The notes below the pieces were generated by a model, which did no database searches, was not told the DNA's origin, and saw only the letters and a program-made list of their open reading frames with translations. From positions 303,266 through 367,265 of the forward strand of contig JAGTXK010000014.1 in NCBI GenBank assembly GCA_019096195.1: a DNA stretch of 64,000 nt, in the 5' to 3' direction. The position numbers and the translations under genes were made by a program. Positions 1 to 12,652 of the stretch are shown piece by piece (within the stretch, counting starts at the first letter, position 1; each line of letters starts with the position of its first letter). This DNA is from Boletus sp. NGJ. Its lineage: Eukaryota; Basidiomycota; Agaricomycetes; Boletales; Boletaceae.

Positions 1-3000
1 GTACCGCAGCGTGATGACGAACGTTCCAGGATAGGGGAGGGTAGTAACGACACTGGCCGTACCGGTAGCCGCTTATGACGAGATGGTTCCATACGAGAGT
101 GATGCGCGTGCTCATCAGAGGGTACAGCGACCACAGTGGAAAGCTCGGAAGACAGCACTACAGCGTTGTAAATTGCCTGAGCATCATCCGGTAGCATGAT
201 TGGCTCGCAGACAAGATACGCGAATAACGAGCCTTCAGGACGGGTTATGCGCGTAATACGCCAGCCTGCGGAGAGAGCCAACGCACAGAACTCGCGAAGG
301 GTACGCTCTTTTCCGTTGAGCGAGATATGCATCTAGAAGTGGTGAGAAGCACAACAAAGAATAGTAAGAGAAGTACGACCTACAACTAGATCCATCCAAT
401 AAGCATTTGCGCTCGCTTTCCCCAAGTTGGATAACAGGGGAGGAGGTACAAGAGTACGCTCGGCACCTTCAATATTTGCGAGTACTGAGTTGAGTGTCCA
501 TTCTTCCGTACTGCTTCCCTCACATGCCTCGGTGTTCACACGGTTAAGGACGTCCTCATCGACACACGCCAGCGGGAGGACATGCTCGGCAATGATTAAC
601 CGTGTCTCCGGGTTCGATGCAACTCTAAGGTTGATCAAGATGCGTCGTGCAAGTTCGTCCGGCCAATCATGGAGGATAACACGCAAAAGGTAGACTGCAG
701 GATGTCTCGCTAGGTGAGGAGGTTCGAAATGCGGCTGTGGGTCGAAGAAGTCCTGATCTGTGTCGAATACCGGAGACTCATTAGCCCGCGCATAGAACGC
801 GAAAACGCATATACACACCTTGAAATATGACCTGACCGCTTTCAAGCATTTCAGGACATTTGGAACACCACGCCTCAATGCCAAGTGCAGTGACTAGAGA
901 TTTATCCTGCACAACAAAGCGGAGGATCGCGTCGTTCTTAGCTGCAGTATTATTTCGTAGCTCATCGCTCGCCATGAGCGGAGGATCGCTTGGAAGCTTG
1001 GAGCTATGGCGAGGAACCGTAGCTGAGGTACATTGCACTCCTTCGCTATGAATACCGTCGTGCTTCTTGAGCGAGTCAACCCTAGGGTCGTTGAGGGCAC
1101 GAGCGAGGATCATTGTAGTGCTTCCGATTCCGCCACCAACGTCAACTATAGTAGAGCCCTTTGGAAGGGAATACCAGTCGAATCCTGATAGCGAGGTCAC
1201 TCTCGAATAGAATCGATCACGCATGAAACGTGCGTCAAGAACTTACCACTCAAGATTGCCTTAGGTGCCTCCCACCCAGCCGTTGCCATCATTGCCTTTG
1301 AGAAACGCTGAAGTCTAAATGACTTTCGTGGCACACAGTCGGGTGCATTGCTGGGCGCCGCAAGCTGTAGGTCACCGCGTATCATGCCTCCGATCTTCGT
1401 CGCGGTAGGTACGCTGGCCGCTTGGCCTGTTCCTCCGAGTGGGTCTTCACCTCCATTCTCCAGCCATTCGAAGAGCGGTGCATGGGTGCGGAAGGCCAGA
1501 TTGAACGCAAGGAGTTTCTCCGGTTTAGCCGCGTCACCAGAATGCAGACAGTCCTTCTCCGTTTGTATTGAAGTTTCGACTGGGCTTAAGCGGGCAAGAG
1601 GTGTTGAGGGCCCAACCGCAAGCGGTTGGGAGGGGATTGGGACACCCGTTGGAAGAGTGCGCAATCTATCGCTTTCAAGTGATTCTGTTGATAGAAGCGA
1701 GCGGGAAGGTGGTTGAACGTATTCATTCTCTGGGTATACGATGTGTGTGAGGATGCTTGAGGAACGTGCGGTGGGAGCAGAAGAGGCGGGATCGTTCACA
1801 ACATAACTGGATCTCGATGGAATTGTAGTTGTCCCAGATAAGACTCCGTCGGTAAGGGAAGATGGATTTGGAGTGGATGCCAGTGTTGGAAGCTGAACAC
1901 CAGTGAATGCTTCGGTGAGGTAAGCGGCGGATTTAAAGAGTTCATCGGTGCTGATGATCAGAAAGATATCGTCAATCATCGCTCGTAGGGACCAGCCCCA
2001 TCGAGGCGCATACATGCTACTAGACCTCCGCGACTTACGTTAACGCGACAAACGCAGGTGTTCCACCAGTATCATCATACTTGGTCTCCGGGCTACAGCA
2101 AGTCAGATCCAAATCAAACAAGCAACCAAGAAGCAGAACACCGACTTTGAGAACACGGCCTTGACACTTTTTCCACTATCGAGAAGGCTTGCTACCCTGG
2201 TGAGTGCAAAGGTATCCGGAGCCGTCTCCCGGAAGATGTGATGTGTCGAGAGCAATCGGAGAGCATGCACTGCACGACAATAGCGTTAGGATGGGTAAGA
2301 AGGATCAGCTCCGATTCATTGGAAACCTACCCAGGTCACTGGGGTCGACATAATTGTTACCCGCATAGGAACATATTACGTTCGTGATGTCGGCGACGTG
2401 CAAGCCTTCTTTGAGAAGGAGGAATTGATGCAGCGGAACAACCGAACCACATAGCGTCATGACGAGATCAATAACTCAAGGCTGGGCACGGGGAGATGGG
2501 AGACATACCGGCGCCTTTGTGTATGCGAGAGCCAGGCGTCCACTGCATTCCGGCGGGTGTCCGAATGTCAACGGCGTCGCATGTCAACGTAGTCGAAACT
2601 GGTCTACTCGCTCCAAGATTTAGGTCTACCTTGAGAGCAGAAAGCGGAACTGATGGATCTTGTCCACAACGCTGCCTGTTCTCTTCAGCCTCCCGGATAA
2701 TTTCCGCAACGTGAAGGTGTTCAACAAGCCGCATACATGCTGGGAGGTTGTACTGACGTAAATGAAAACAGTGATTCGGATAAGACAAGACGCGCATATA
2801 TGCATCCGAAATCAGTAACGGATGACTGTCAGTGCCAAAGCGGCATCGCATGAATATAAAGGTACACACGCTCATTATTGCATCGCAAAGGGACAAGAAT
2901 GGCTTGTGAACGATATTCGATATTTGTCCACATGCAGCGACGATCCTGGAAGCAGCTGCAGCAGCATCTGGGTGGAGTGCGAGCTGCTCGCTGGGTGAGT

Positions 3001-3313
3001 TGGAGGCAAGAGGCAAGTCGGGAGAAGGATAGTCCACGAGTGGGACACCCGTGTCGGTGTGTGGGGGAGAAGGAAATGTGGCCGAGAGCGGCGTTGGGGG
3101 GAAAGAGGCAGGCGGGGTTGTGGGGAACGGAGACGTCGTCGGGGATGGATCTGGGGAACTTGGGTAGACGGGGGAGGAGCACTGCGAGGGAGGAGAGGAA
3201 GGGGCGTCGGGCAAGGTGCTTTGCGAGAAGACGCGCTGTATGTCGTCCAAGGCGTCGGCGATGATGAGATGGAGGGCTCTGAGCGTCGCAAACGTCGACG
3301 TCGGGGATGGCAT
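1..3313 (-). CDS. SAM-dependent O-methyltransferase (plant COMT-like class), 3' end beyond window
   Basis: Nine exons by my reading: 3313-2870, 2752-2509, 2408-2331, 2269-2146, 2092-2039, 1950-1247, 1184-819, 757-384 and 332 to the left edge, still open. The N-terminal helical dimerisation part reads through LRALHLIIADALDDIQ, then HVADI and HALRLLSTHHIFRE. The SAM motif I is IVDVGGGIG, followed by LLRVILHDWPDE (the His-Asp-Trp-Pro stretch of this family), LIIAEHVLP and the C-terminal NGKERTLREFCALAL. The enzyme should transfer a methyl group from SAM to a phenolic or other hydroxyl; the substrate is unknown. It is odd in length: over 900 residues against the usual 400-500. The excess is Pro/Ser-rich stretches near the N-terminus, a block before LLAFNLAFRTHAPLFEW and a block after motif I. 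Some of that could be unrecognised intron. The exon 2 to 3 join (2509/2408) has an atypical acceptor and is the weakest. Confidence 0.82.
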
Positions 3314-4224
3314 GGGCGGCGTGTGACGATAACGAAGGGAGAAGAGAGTGACGTTTACGGACGTGACAATCAAGCCTTTAAAGCGATGGAGCGAGCCCGG
3401 ACGGTGTGCCCCTCACGTCAACGCAGCTTACAGGTTCCCGGTCTTTCAGGCGTTATCGTTTACCCTGTAGGTTAACCCTCGAAATAGTCACATCATTTCC
3501 CGGATGCACTGACCGTGAAATGGCGGTAGAGCTAGAATCCATATAAGTGTCAGAACCTTACCGATCCAGAGAAGCGACTATTAGTTCGGGGAGAAGGAAC
3601 GCCAACACGATCCGGTCGGACCGTCGTACCAAGAGCAGTCCCACTACGCCATTCAAACGGAACCAACAAATACTGTGAGCTGGAGCTTGCATGTGTCAGT
3701 TGCCAGAGGGTGTCCTCCGCGTATGGTCATATGTCGATATTGTGATTGGCTTGAACTCAATATATGAGAAGCCACCAAAGAAGACGACAATCCTGACATG
3801 ACAAGAAACGAAACGCAGTCGAACGCACATGACGTGTGGCAAATTCACCCGGCAAAACCCGAGGCGGTCAACGGAGGCATCTGAATCAACGACTCGCTCA
3901 CTCTTCGACGCAATGCTGGTAGACTCACAATCGCGCTTCTGCTTCCCGGAACTTCAAGAGGCATTAGCTCTCCCAGCTGAGCTATCTGAATCGCGGCGAT
4001 GGATGTCCACTTATTAATTAATAGAGCAACACAGATGGAGAACGAGCTGCGCAAAGCCATGGTGTGATGTGATCAGGGAAATGTAACTATCCGACGAGAG
4101 GAATGGCTTGAGCAACGAGCCGACCATCGACGCGATCGAACCAAGGTCACGTGCCACAGAAATCAATTGTTGCAAGCAAGCAAGCTGGAGATCCGTTACA
4201 CTCTCAGTCGTAGAGCCGAGTACG
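3314..4224. promoter_or_regulatory. Divergent intergenic region between the O-methyltransferase and PUF6
   Basis: The two genes start back to back about 0.9 kb apart, so this stretch should hold both promoters. Short open frames occur (for example around 3829-4060), but none resembles a known protein. I see no motif strong enough to call as a binding site. Confidence 0.4.
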
Positions 4225-6583
4225 ATGCCAGCTGTTCAGAAGATCACAAGGAAAAGACCTGCGCCATCTCAAGATGGCCCAACAGCTAAGAAGGGACGTA
4301 TTTTAAAGCAGGCGACATCCAAGCATGGTGATGAAAGTGTCAAGAAGCGGAAGCAACCCGTGACACAGCCAGTCAAAGAGATAAACGAAGAAGACGTTGA
4401 CGAAGAGTCCGACGAGGTGGAGAGTGGAGAGGAGAACACGGAAGAGACCCCTGACAAGGATGAGATGGAGGTGGACGATGGGCTGTCAAAAGACACATAC
4501 GGTCCGTTCCCTCGGTGCCCTCGCGGTTCTTATCACTCTAATGCGCAGCATAAATTAGTCGTTAAAGAATCACATAAATCTCAGCGCGTGTTACAAGAAC
4601 AACGAAAAGCCGCGAAACCGCACTCTCAACTAATCGCCAATGCCAAACGTATCTGGTCTCTCGCTCGTCAGAAAAACATCTCCTCAAAAGAACGCCAGAA
4701 GCACGTCCGAGATCTTATGGACATCATGACGGGAAAAGTCAAGGACATTGTGCTCAAGCACGACGCTAGCAGGATCATACAGACTGTTGTTAGGTATGGA
4801 GGTCAGAGGGAAAGAGACCAGGTCGCCGGAGAGCTTAAGGGGCACTATAGGGAGCTGGCTCAGAGCAAGTACTCCAAAGTGAGTGTTACTACCCAAGTGT
4901 CATCGTCATATTCAAACTCTGAATCTACCTCCAAGTTTCTGGTTACGAAACTTATCAGGTTTTGTCCAGCGCACCGCGTTTCGATTCTGCTAGAGTTCCA
5001 GCCACGTATCCTCAAACTCTTGCTCCATCGGGAAGCTTCAAGTGTGCTCGCTGATGCATTTGAACTGTATGCAAATGCGTACGAGCGCTCGATTTTGTTG
5101 CGAGATTTCTATGGGAAGGAAGCTGTACTTTTCTCTACTAGTCAAGACATCGAAACCGCCAAGAAGGGACTCCGCGGCCTCCTTGATGGTGTCGGTGATG
5201 ACAGGCGCAAGCGCTTACTCGCTGCTCTGAAGGAAAACCTAACGACCATGTGGGTGCAACCGACTTCGCGTCAGCGCTTGGATTTAACACTCTGTAGATT
5301 CAACAATCCTGACAAAGGAGCTATTACACATGCTATCGTGCATCGCGCCTTGTGGGAGTTTCTGACTGCTGTCGATAGCATCGAAGAAGAATCCGAGCAA
5401 GAAAAACTACGCAAAGAAATCTTCGAAAGGTTCGTCATTGAGCTTATGTGCGTGGTCCAGTACTCTAACAGTTACGCAAGTTGCCAAGATGTTTTAGCCG
5501 AGATGGTGCACACAAAGGATGGCAGCAGGGCCGTCCGTGAATTCATCGCGCACGGGACGGCAAAGGTTGGTTTCCTAGTCGGTATACTTTTGCACTTGCG
5601 CATCAAACATACAATTTCAGGACCGGAAACATATCATAAAAGTGATGAAGCCCCACGTTGAGCGGATGTGTACCGATGAAGAGGCCCAACTAGTACTATT
5701 TACGGCGCTTGACGTTATCGAGTGAGATTTCTGTCCCATTTTCGCTCGCACCTCATTGACACATCTCACCAGCGACACAAAACTCACTGCGAAATCTCTG
5801 GTTTCTGACATAATGTCGCATACCTCCTCACTCGCAACGAATCCCCAAGGCAGACGCACTCTTTTCCATCTCATAGTACCACGCTCACGAAGGCATTTCA
5901 CCCCCGCACAAATCGCTGTGATAGCGGAAACAGACGGCATACGCGCGAAAACAAGCAAAAAAGACAGCACGATCAGGGAGAGTGAGATACGGAAAGCCGC
6001 CAGCGAGGGACTTCTCCAGTTTGTGACAGAGAACGGTGCGGAGATAGCGAGAGATACCGGTGCAAGCTTGCTCGTACTGGAGATCATGCTGTATGCCGAA
6101 GGAGGTCAGCTTTCTTGTCTTGCTTCCCTGCGTCGTTCATGCGTAACCCCGACGCTCCTAACAGACAAGTCGTCCGCGATGAAAGCTCTCGCAGAGGCTC
6201 TCACATCCCCTTACCCGTCCGAAGATCCTACACGACCGCATCTGATCGATCTTCCCCACACTTCTCGCATGTATAAAAGTCTGCTCCAGGGCGGTCATTT
6301 CTCTCGTTCAGATCAATCTGTTGTACGCTCGCCCATGTTCTCGCCGTCGAAGTTTGCATCTTTATTTCTCTCGGTCGTCGGGAGGGACACGACGATCGCG
6401 ATCGCTCAGGGCGATGGTGCCTTCGTCGTTGCCGAGCTCTTGGAGCGGATACGGGAAGAGGGCAGCGACGAGCAAAAGACGAAAGTTAGGAGCTGGTTCG
6501 ACGACTCTTTCGTGGCTCGGGTGGAGGACAGTGAGGCAAAGGGTAAGAATGTTCTAGTAAAAATGGTCAAGGCTCTCTCGTAG
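4225..6583 (+). CDS. PUF6: PUF6-type Pumilio/CPL-domain RNA-binding protein (nucleolar)
   Basis: Exons 4225-4878, 4936-5565, 5621-5721, 5773-6104 and 6165-6583 give 711 residues. The introns are 51-60 bp and two keep frame, so they hide inside long ORFs. An acidic and basic low-complexity N-terminus (EEDVDEESDEVE and similar) precedes Pumilio-like repeats: KVKDIVLKHDASRIIQTVVRYG, then LVTKLIRFCPAHRVSILLEF. The C-terminal CPL region includes RRTLFHLIVPRSRRHF and ends near AIAQGDGAFVVAELLERI. Yeast Puf6 binds mRNA and acts in 60S ribosome biogenesis; that role is inferred by family. I chose the ATG at 4225 because the upstream in-frame ATG (4108) adds an unconserved 39-residue tail and the charged domain begins just after 4225. 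Confidence 0.88.
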
Positions 6584-6809
6584 GTTTGGCGTCCAAGTCT
6601 CAGTTTATATCAAAAACCCTGCTACAGTGCAAGGCATGCCCCCCTGTTTAAACGCTATGAATTCAAGTCGAAGCACGCAGGGATTCGCTCGTTTGTTCAT
6701 ATGCTACAAAGTACTATGACTGCTGATGAAACTCGTCATGGCTGAAGAGATCTTGTGTCTTGTTTAGCACGATTTGTTTTCCAACATTTTCTGTACTCTC
6801 GATATACTA

Positions 6810-7186
6810 CAAAGATATCCTCTCGAGTCGACTGAAGCGCTTGCGGGTGAGTTGGATACAGCTTGTAGTATCAGTGCAAGGCGCTGCCTGTTAGATTACC
6901 CTCTTCGAACCTGGACCGTTCCGCACGGAAAGTGCGAGACAATTTGATCGGCATTGTCGTGCGCGCGTGCGGACCCGGTGTACAGATCCTGACTCTCCGG
7001 GATTCAAGTAGCGGCACGAACGAGGAAAGCCAGCGTCGAGTTTGAGAAGGCATCTCAATTGAAAGACTCTTCCCACCTGCCTTCCTATTCACAGAAGGGT
7101 GTTCGGAATGCTTACATGTAAGAAGGGAACACGCTTGGTAGAGACTGCGGAGAAATACAAGACTCATCCGATGGCCTATATACCTG
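6810..7186 (+). pseudogene. Decayed copy of the 3' part of the SDR gene (exons 3-4)
   Basis: About 6817-6865 aligns with the third exon of the SDR genes near 33.9 and 36.7 kb (shared CTCGAG, then TGAAGCGCTTGC and GAGTTGGAT). An intron-like stretch follows. From 6895 the sequence aligns with the last exon: ATTACC, the GAACCTGGACCGTTCC equivalent of the PGPF codons, TTTGAGAAGGCATCTCAATTG, and GAGACTGCGGAGAAATACAAG at the C-terminus. The frame is broken by indels and stops, and I found no exon 1-2 counterpart upstream. It is therefore a third, non-functional member of the local SDR family. Confidence 0.8.
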
Positions 7187-9170
7187 CGGGGATTCTTTCG
7201 GAGATTTCGTTGTTATTAATAAAGAGAACTTGGACGAGAAGAAGAATTGGACGACGCGGTGTCGAGAAGACTTGTGGAGCCTGCGCCGAGTGTCAACGTA
7301 ACTTTAGACTACCAGTGTAGTCTTTGCCTTCCTCCTACTCCCACACTGTGAACACGGTGCGGCAATGGATTATCGACTCAAATCACTGAAAGTTACTTCG
7401 CCTTCGACATCGGGATTGTTGTTCCCACCGTCACGGAGTTACGGCACGCATCTTTGTGCTACTTTGAGTACTTTGATGCAATAGGAAAACCTCCGAGTCA
7501 TGACGCATGCATATGCTACATTCTCGGTAAAGCCAACTCATTTAGATAGCAAGTACGCATTATGAACATATCAAATTATTGACGGAAGTGACCAAACTCA
7601 CATCGTAGACTTGGTCATGATGGTTGACCGTTCTCGGAGACCAATTTGAATAGAACTTCGAAATCTGCGGGCCCAAGGTCGGTGCCGGCGAACATCGAAC
7701 ATCCTTTCTTTGCGGCCCCGATTCTCTCAAAGGCTACCCATAGTAATCGAGATCCTCGTCGGAATCTACGTTTCGACAAGCACAAAACTGGGGTGACCGC
7801 CGTTTTGTCCACTAAAGCTCCGTGGCGGTTACGTGTACAAAAAGACCGCCGCCTGGATCTTGTTGGTAAGTATGGTTCCCACCGGAAAGTCCTTGCCTAC
7901 AAGGAGGATAAGTACCAGCTCGATCTACGGCGAAGATTTGGCTATGATTTAAATTTCGCTCGAGTAGCATATGCGAGTCGACTCGGAACCGGGGGATTTT
8001 TCTTGGTAGTTGCCAGCTTGGTTAATGATGATGGAGTCGGGTCCTTGGTTGGTTACCGGTTACCGCCATGACCCACACATGTGCTATAGGTCTGCTGGTT
8101 AACTGGTGATGCTCATTCGATGACCAGCTTTGTCAGACTTACCCTTCAGAGGATCTACGCATTTGTAATGGGTTGTCACGATCTACTATTTGGTTAAGGG
8201 GATCCCCAAGTTAAGCTGACACGTATTTGTAAACCATCCTAGCTTGCATGGCCTCATATTGTCGCTGCAGACGGAGTAACTAGAGTCAGTCCACAGCACA
8301 CTTGGGGCGTTCTTTAGCATGCTGAAGTGAGTCACCTTTTGAACTGACAAAATGCGTCAGGTCGTCGCAGATCCAGGAAGCGTGAGTGCAAATCAGGGAG
8401 GGTTTGGGCGGTGAGGGCAGTGAGTATTGAGTTCACGAACTCCACAAGGTATGCGGTGTTGGGGAGTACTAAGCTGGCACTGCTCGTTCCCGCGCATAGC
8501 TAAAGGGTACTCTAGGAGGAAATGATTGACAGACAGTAAAAACAATCAGTGTCGTGTTATCGAATCCCGCCTGGGTCAGGAGAGGAATCCGTGCTGGCTA
8601 GTTCCAGTGCACGGGAACGTAGAAAATCATAATTGCTGGTGATTGTGCGGTGAGTACTTGATCCAGGTATAGCTCGGCTGGTCCGTGGGAACACCTCGTC
8701 TGCTGGTTTTATCACGGCGCCACCGGCACCCATAAGAGCACCTTTTCACCACCTTCCCCCTACTTTACGCCAACATCCTCCTTGGATCGCACCCATCACA
8801 TCCCTGATCAGGTTTGACAACTCCCCCCGAATGCTACAGATTTAGTTCACCTGATAGCCCTGGATGGGCGGTGGTCCTGGGTAGCGGTTAAAGCCCCTGA
8901 CGAGAGCTTTCGCACCCTCGAGACCGTACGTCCGATATCGGCCCTTTACTTGTCGATGCGCGTACTGTATGCGGCCCTAGGAAACGGGCGTAGCAGGTTC
9001 GGGAATCGACAACTCAGATTGCCTCTCCTCGGACACCGACTCAACTCTACGGTCGCGCTTTACGCGTGATCCTTCTGAATGTTTGCTTCAATGGCATAAC
9101 CAGATGAGGACGGTTGCCGAGTGGCGTCGACATAGGCTGTGAATTGCAGAAGCATCTGTCGAGCAGCTGA

Positions 9171-9290
9171 AACGAACGGGCCTATGGGAGGTTAGTACGT
9201 GTGGCAGATCGCTTTCTGAATGCCACACCTCAGGTCTCCGCACTCCCAAAGAAGAAAACGGCCTAACCCAAATATGGGGTCGGGAGGCCG
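9171..9290. repeat. Repeat shared with the upstream flank of the 34.5-kb SDR gene
   Basis: The blocks GAACGGGCCTA..GGAGGTTA and CAGGTCTCCGCAC, followed by a CCCAAA..TAACC..ATATGGG segment, recur in the same order and orientation at about 34523-34620, just upstream of the minus-strand SDR gene. The copy here has a roughly 20-bp insertion between the blocks. No SDR exon lies beside it. Confidence 0.6.
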
Positions 9291-9853
9291 TTTCCTTTCT
9301 TCGCGAAATTCTGCTGACCTGGATCAATGCTGCTAGGCCCAGCGGTAGTTGACCAACGCGCGGGTACTTTGGTGGTCGTTTTGCTAGACTAGATCGGTCA
9401 GTGTTCGTCGCGACTTCGTCGGCTCTTTGGTTGCCTTCCACTCCTCTGCCAGGTCCCGCGGGTTTTAAACGTGTCCATAAGGTAACTGGACCCGAAACGC
9501 TCTGCCAACACCACCACGTGGTATATTTGAAACTTTGGATGATGTGTTAGACATTATTGAACTAGGATTAAAAGAGGTGAGCGAGCATCCTGTCGTTCCC
9601 ATAGATGCGGCTTTAGTGATCTGACACAGCTTACGCGGCCTTGTGGGTTGGCTTTAAATTCGGCAGGGTATGTTTCGTGAGACCGGGAGCAGAACAGGCC
9701 TTTATAAATGTGGACAATTGTTTTCACATTTTCGTGACATCCAGACCTGTTCTAAACATCAGTTTCTCCATCGTGTCTGTAGGTCACTGCAATCCTTGTT
9801 CCCGCCATGCCTTGGTTAGTCTTGTCTTCTCTATACTTAATCTCGAAGGCCTG

Positions 9854-11159
9854 ATGTGGTCCTTCCGCAGGCGACCAGAAACTCTTCAACATGCATTTGC
9901 TTTTGAGCGAGTTTTTGTGACGCCATATACCTTCGCCAGTATATTCGTACCCACTGTCCTCAGCTACTATACCATGGCCGTGCTCGTGCAATTACCGCGC
10001 ACGGGTCTTTACCGAGCTGCACTCCTTCCCGTAGTATTTTGGATGACCCTCCGAGCCAGCATGTCTCTAGATTTTTCGTGGAATTATCCTGGTTATGATT
10101 ATCTCAATCGGGGACTGGCGGTGAGTGTCAAAGTATCGCCAGGGTTGTACAGGCTCAGACTCTACAATCCAGCTTGGCATGTTTATCATCGCGTTGCGAT
10201 GCACGGCATGGGTATTTGCAAAGTGGCCTTACACCAGACTGCCGATCTGCAAGTCGGGAAATGCCATAATCAATAGTCAAAATGGATACACCCTCACCGA
10301 TCACGACGTCTCTTGCGCGATGTGGAATGCCTGGGATCTCATGGCAAATTTAAGAAGAATTGATTGGGACGGGCCTCAAAAGATGTACATTCCAACGCCG
10401 TATTTCCGAGTGGAATCCCGATTGATGTTTTTCTTGCTTTCTATTTGTCGAATCATCTGCTTGGCACTCCTATTCGACACCTTGTGCGGAGCCATCCGTT
10501 CGTTTGGATCCCGCACCTTTGGAACACCAAAAGGTGGTACAATCTTCGATTCCTCGGTACCTCCACCGGAACGGTACATGAAATCATCTATCGTCACACT
10601 GCTTTCCGGGATCACTACATATGTTACCATCGAGGCAATCTACCACATACATGCGGCGTTGTTCACGATGGTATTCCAGCAATACCCATCACAGTGGCCC
10701 CCTCTTTTCGATTACCCTTTTTTTTCAACTTCGCTCGCTAGCTTCTGGGGACGAAGGTGGCACCAACTTTTTCGTGAGTGCTTTGTGGCGGTAGGGAGCA
10801 AGCCTTTGGAACAATACTTTGGACGAGCTGGGGTTATTATGGGTGCTTTCGTCGTTTCGGGCGTTTTGCAGGATCTCGGGATGCGGGGAATTGGCCGCGG
10901 CTCAGACACACTTCCAATTATGGGATTCTTCCTCGCGCATGGTGCTGGGATCCTAATGGAACATGCTTGGAAACTGGCCACCGGAAGACGTGTAGGTGGG
11001 GTGATTGGTTGGTCGTGGGTGATGTCCTGGTGTATCCTGTGGGGACATCTTCTCGTGGATGTGTGGGCAAGGAGAGGTCTGATTGGATCTGTAATTTTCC
11101 CTGATACTTACAGACCTACCACGTGGTTTCTGAATTGGATATCTCGGGAAAATGAGTAG
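9854..11159 (+). CDS. MBOAT_2 / wax-synthase-domain membrane acyltransferase-like protein
   Basis: Exons 9854-10120 and 10173-11159 (52-bp intron, GTGAGT..CAG) give 417 residues. The protein is multi-membrane-spanning and carries the wax-synthase-family stretch FWGRRWHQLFRE at about residue 300, preceded by KWPYTRLP and followed by FVVSGVLQDLGM and HGAGILMEHAW. Family members transfer acyl or acetyl groups to alcohols, including fungal secondary metabolites, in the ER membrane; the substrate here cannot be read. Introns elsewhere would have to be in frame. Start uncertain: 9854 gives about 43 residues before YYTMAVLVQLP; ATG 9974 (ACCATGG) is the alternative but would cut into the first helix. 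Confidence 0.78.
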
Positions 11160-12652
11160 TTATGTCCTCGTTTTCGTCACTTTGGCTCAGAATACGTATC
11201 TGATACCCATGGGCGGATACGCCACGTAACCCTTCTCGTAGAAACTGTGAAAACTAGATTTTTCTCCGAAAGCTTACATTCGATCAGCAAGTGATTACGA
11301 ACATCTACTGGAAAATGGACGTGAACACAGTAGGTTATTCAACGGATTATAACAAGTGCCCATGTCCGCGATCTGCACCAGGTTACTGACCAAACAGCCA
11401 TCCAAGCAAGTGTACAGGTCAATACCGTTTCTGTATCCTCGCAGGTCGTATCAGTGCATAGATTGGTAGCCCAAATACCCGGGAAGGACGTTGTTATCTT
11501 CCGCGTTTATATCGGTAAGCAGGGCAGTCTGACACGTGCCAGAACAATCAGCAGCGCTGCAGAAAGATGAAGGTGTCGGCGCTCGGGAAGGTCGCGTCAG
11601 GGTAGCATCAACTGGAACGCCGCTTTCCGGTGGCGCGGCCGCGGGGGGACTGAGCGGCGACATCGGCTATGGAAGCCGGATTGACCGCCGGGCCTGTCCA
11701 GAAATGCCAAGTGGAGTCCTTGCGTTTTTCCTCGTGAACAGGGCGTGCGTCCATTGAACTGAACGGAGGTCAGTCAAACGCGAAGGGGATCAGTACTATG
11801 ACGGAGAGTGGATTGAAAATCTCGATACCAGGCCTTTTCCATGTAAAGTTCAAATTCGCCACCACATCGATCCACGTTGCAGGGATCTTCTGAGCTTCAT
11901 CCCCCGTCTTGGCCATTAGGTTGGAATGGCACGAAGTCGGAGCGGGATAGGTTGTGGATCCAGATCGCACCTTCAAAGCCGAACAAAAAAAAAGTCGTTT
12001 CGATGCCCCAGCGACCATTTTCATGCAGGCGTGCCGCTGTCTCGGAAGCTAAATTATACAGTTCACGTCCGATCAATCGCGTCATCAGCATGAGCGTGGG
12101 TTTGTCGCAGAGCAAAACCAAACTGCTTCTTCCGCAGCGCGGGACGTCAGTACCCATGGAGAGGGGAAAACCGGAAAGCTGCATGGAGGAAGAAGCCGAT
12201 GGTGTTGGCGATCTTCGGATGGGCATGGAGGGGTACGGGAAGGAGCATGAGGTGATTGCAGTTCACCCAGACTGCGAGACAGTATGAGTGACCATGAAAG
12301 GAAGATAAGACTGATGAGTACTGGCGGTCTGAGTCGACGCTTGTTGACGTACATGTATCTTGAACGACGCGCTCTTGTACAAAGCTTCATCCTGGGGGCA
12401 GTCAGGCAGACAGGAATCACAAGATCATGTTACGTTGAATAAATAAACTCGAACCTGGAACTCCGTGTGTCACGTGTGGAAATGTTATTTCCACAGTGGG
12501 ACTTTACTCAGACGTTGGCAAGGCGTTGCAGCCTTTCAACTTTCGGCATCGTCCAGCAACGCTCAACCACCCCCGGCTGAAGTAGATCGCAACAGGTCTG
12601 TCTGTGTGCAGTTTTTGTAACGCTTTCTTGACGAGGTTTGCACCAGGATACA
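11160..12652. other. Intergenic region with possible minus-strand hypothetical exons
   Basis: The minus strand carries two overlapping open frames (12226-11897 and 12024-11770). Their peptides look protein-like (for example TRLIGRELYNLASETAARL and ATWIDVVANLNFTWKRPG) and would need a frameshift or an intron near a run of nine T (minus strand) around 11988-11996. I recognise no domain. It may be a small unknown gene or its remnant, too weak to call as a CDS. Confidence 0.3.

Larger units (their letters stand above)
6584..9853. other. Gene-poor intergenic stretch of about 3.3 kb
   Basis: No reading frame here looks like a functional protein. It holds the decayed SDR exons (6810-7186), a region at 9171-9290 matching the upstream flank of the SDR copy near 34.5 kb, and a short inverted repeat at 9256-9264/9285-9293. 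An ORF at 7646-8071 (141 codons, plus strand) is Arg/Lys-rich with no recognisable domain, and I do not call it. Confidence 0.5.

Noticed and set aside
4502-4548. Possible extra intron in PUF6 (GTCCGT..GCAG)
   Set aside because: Removing 47 bp would break a frame that is open and family-like on both sides.
7646-8071. Plus-strand ORF of 141 codons in the gene-poor stretch
   Set aside because: No recognisable domain; the opposite strand is also partly open, and the surroundings show repeat-like and relic sequence.
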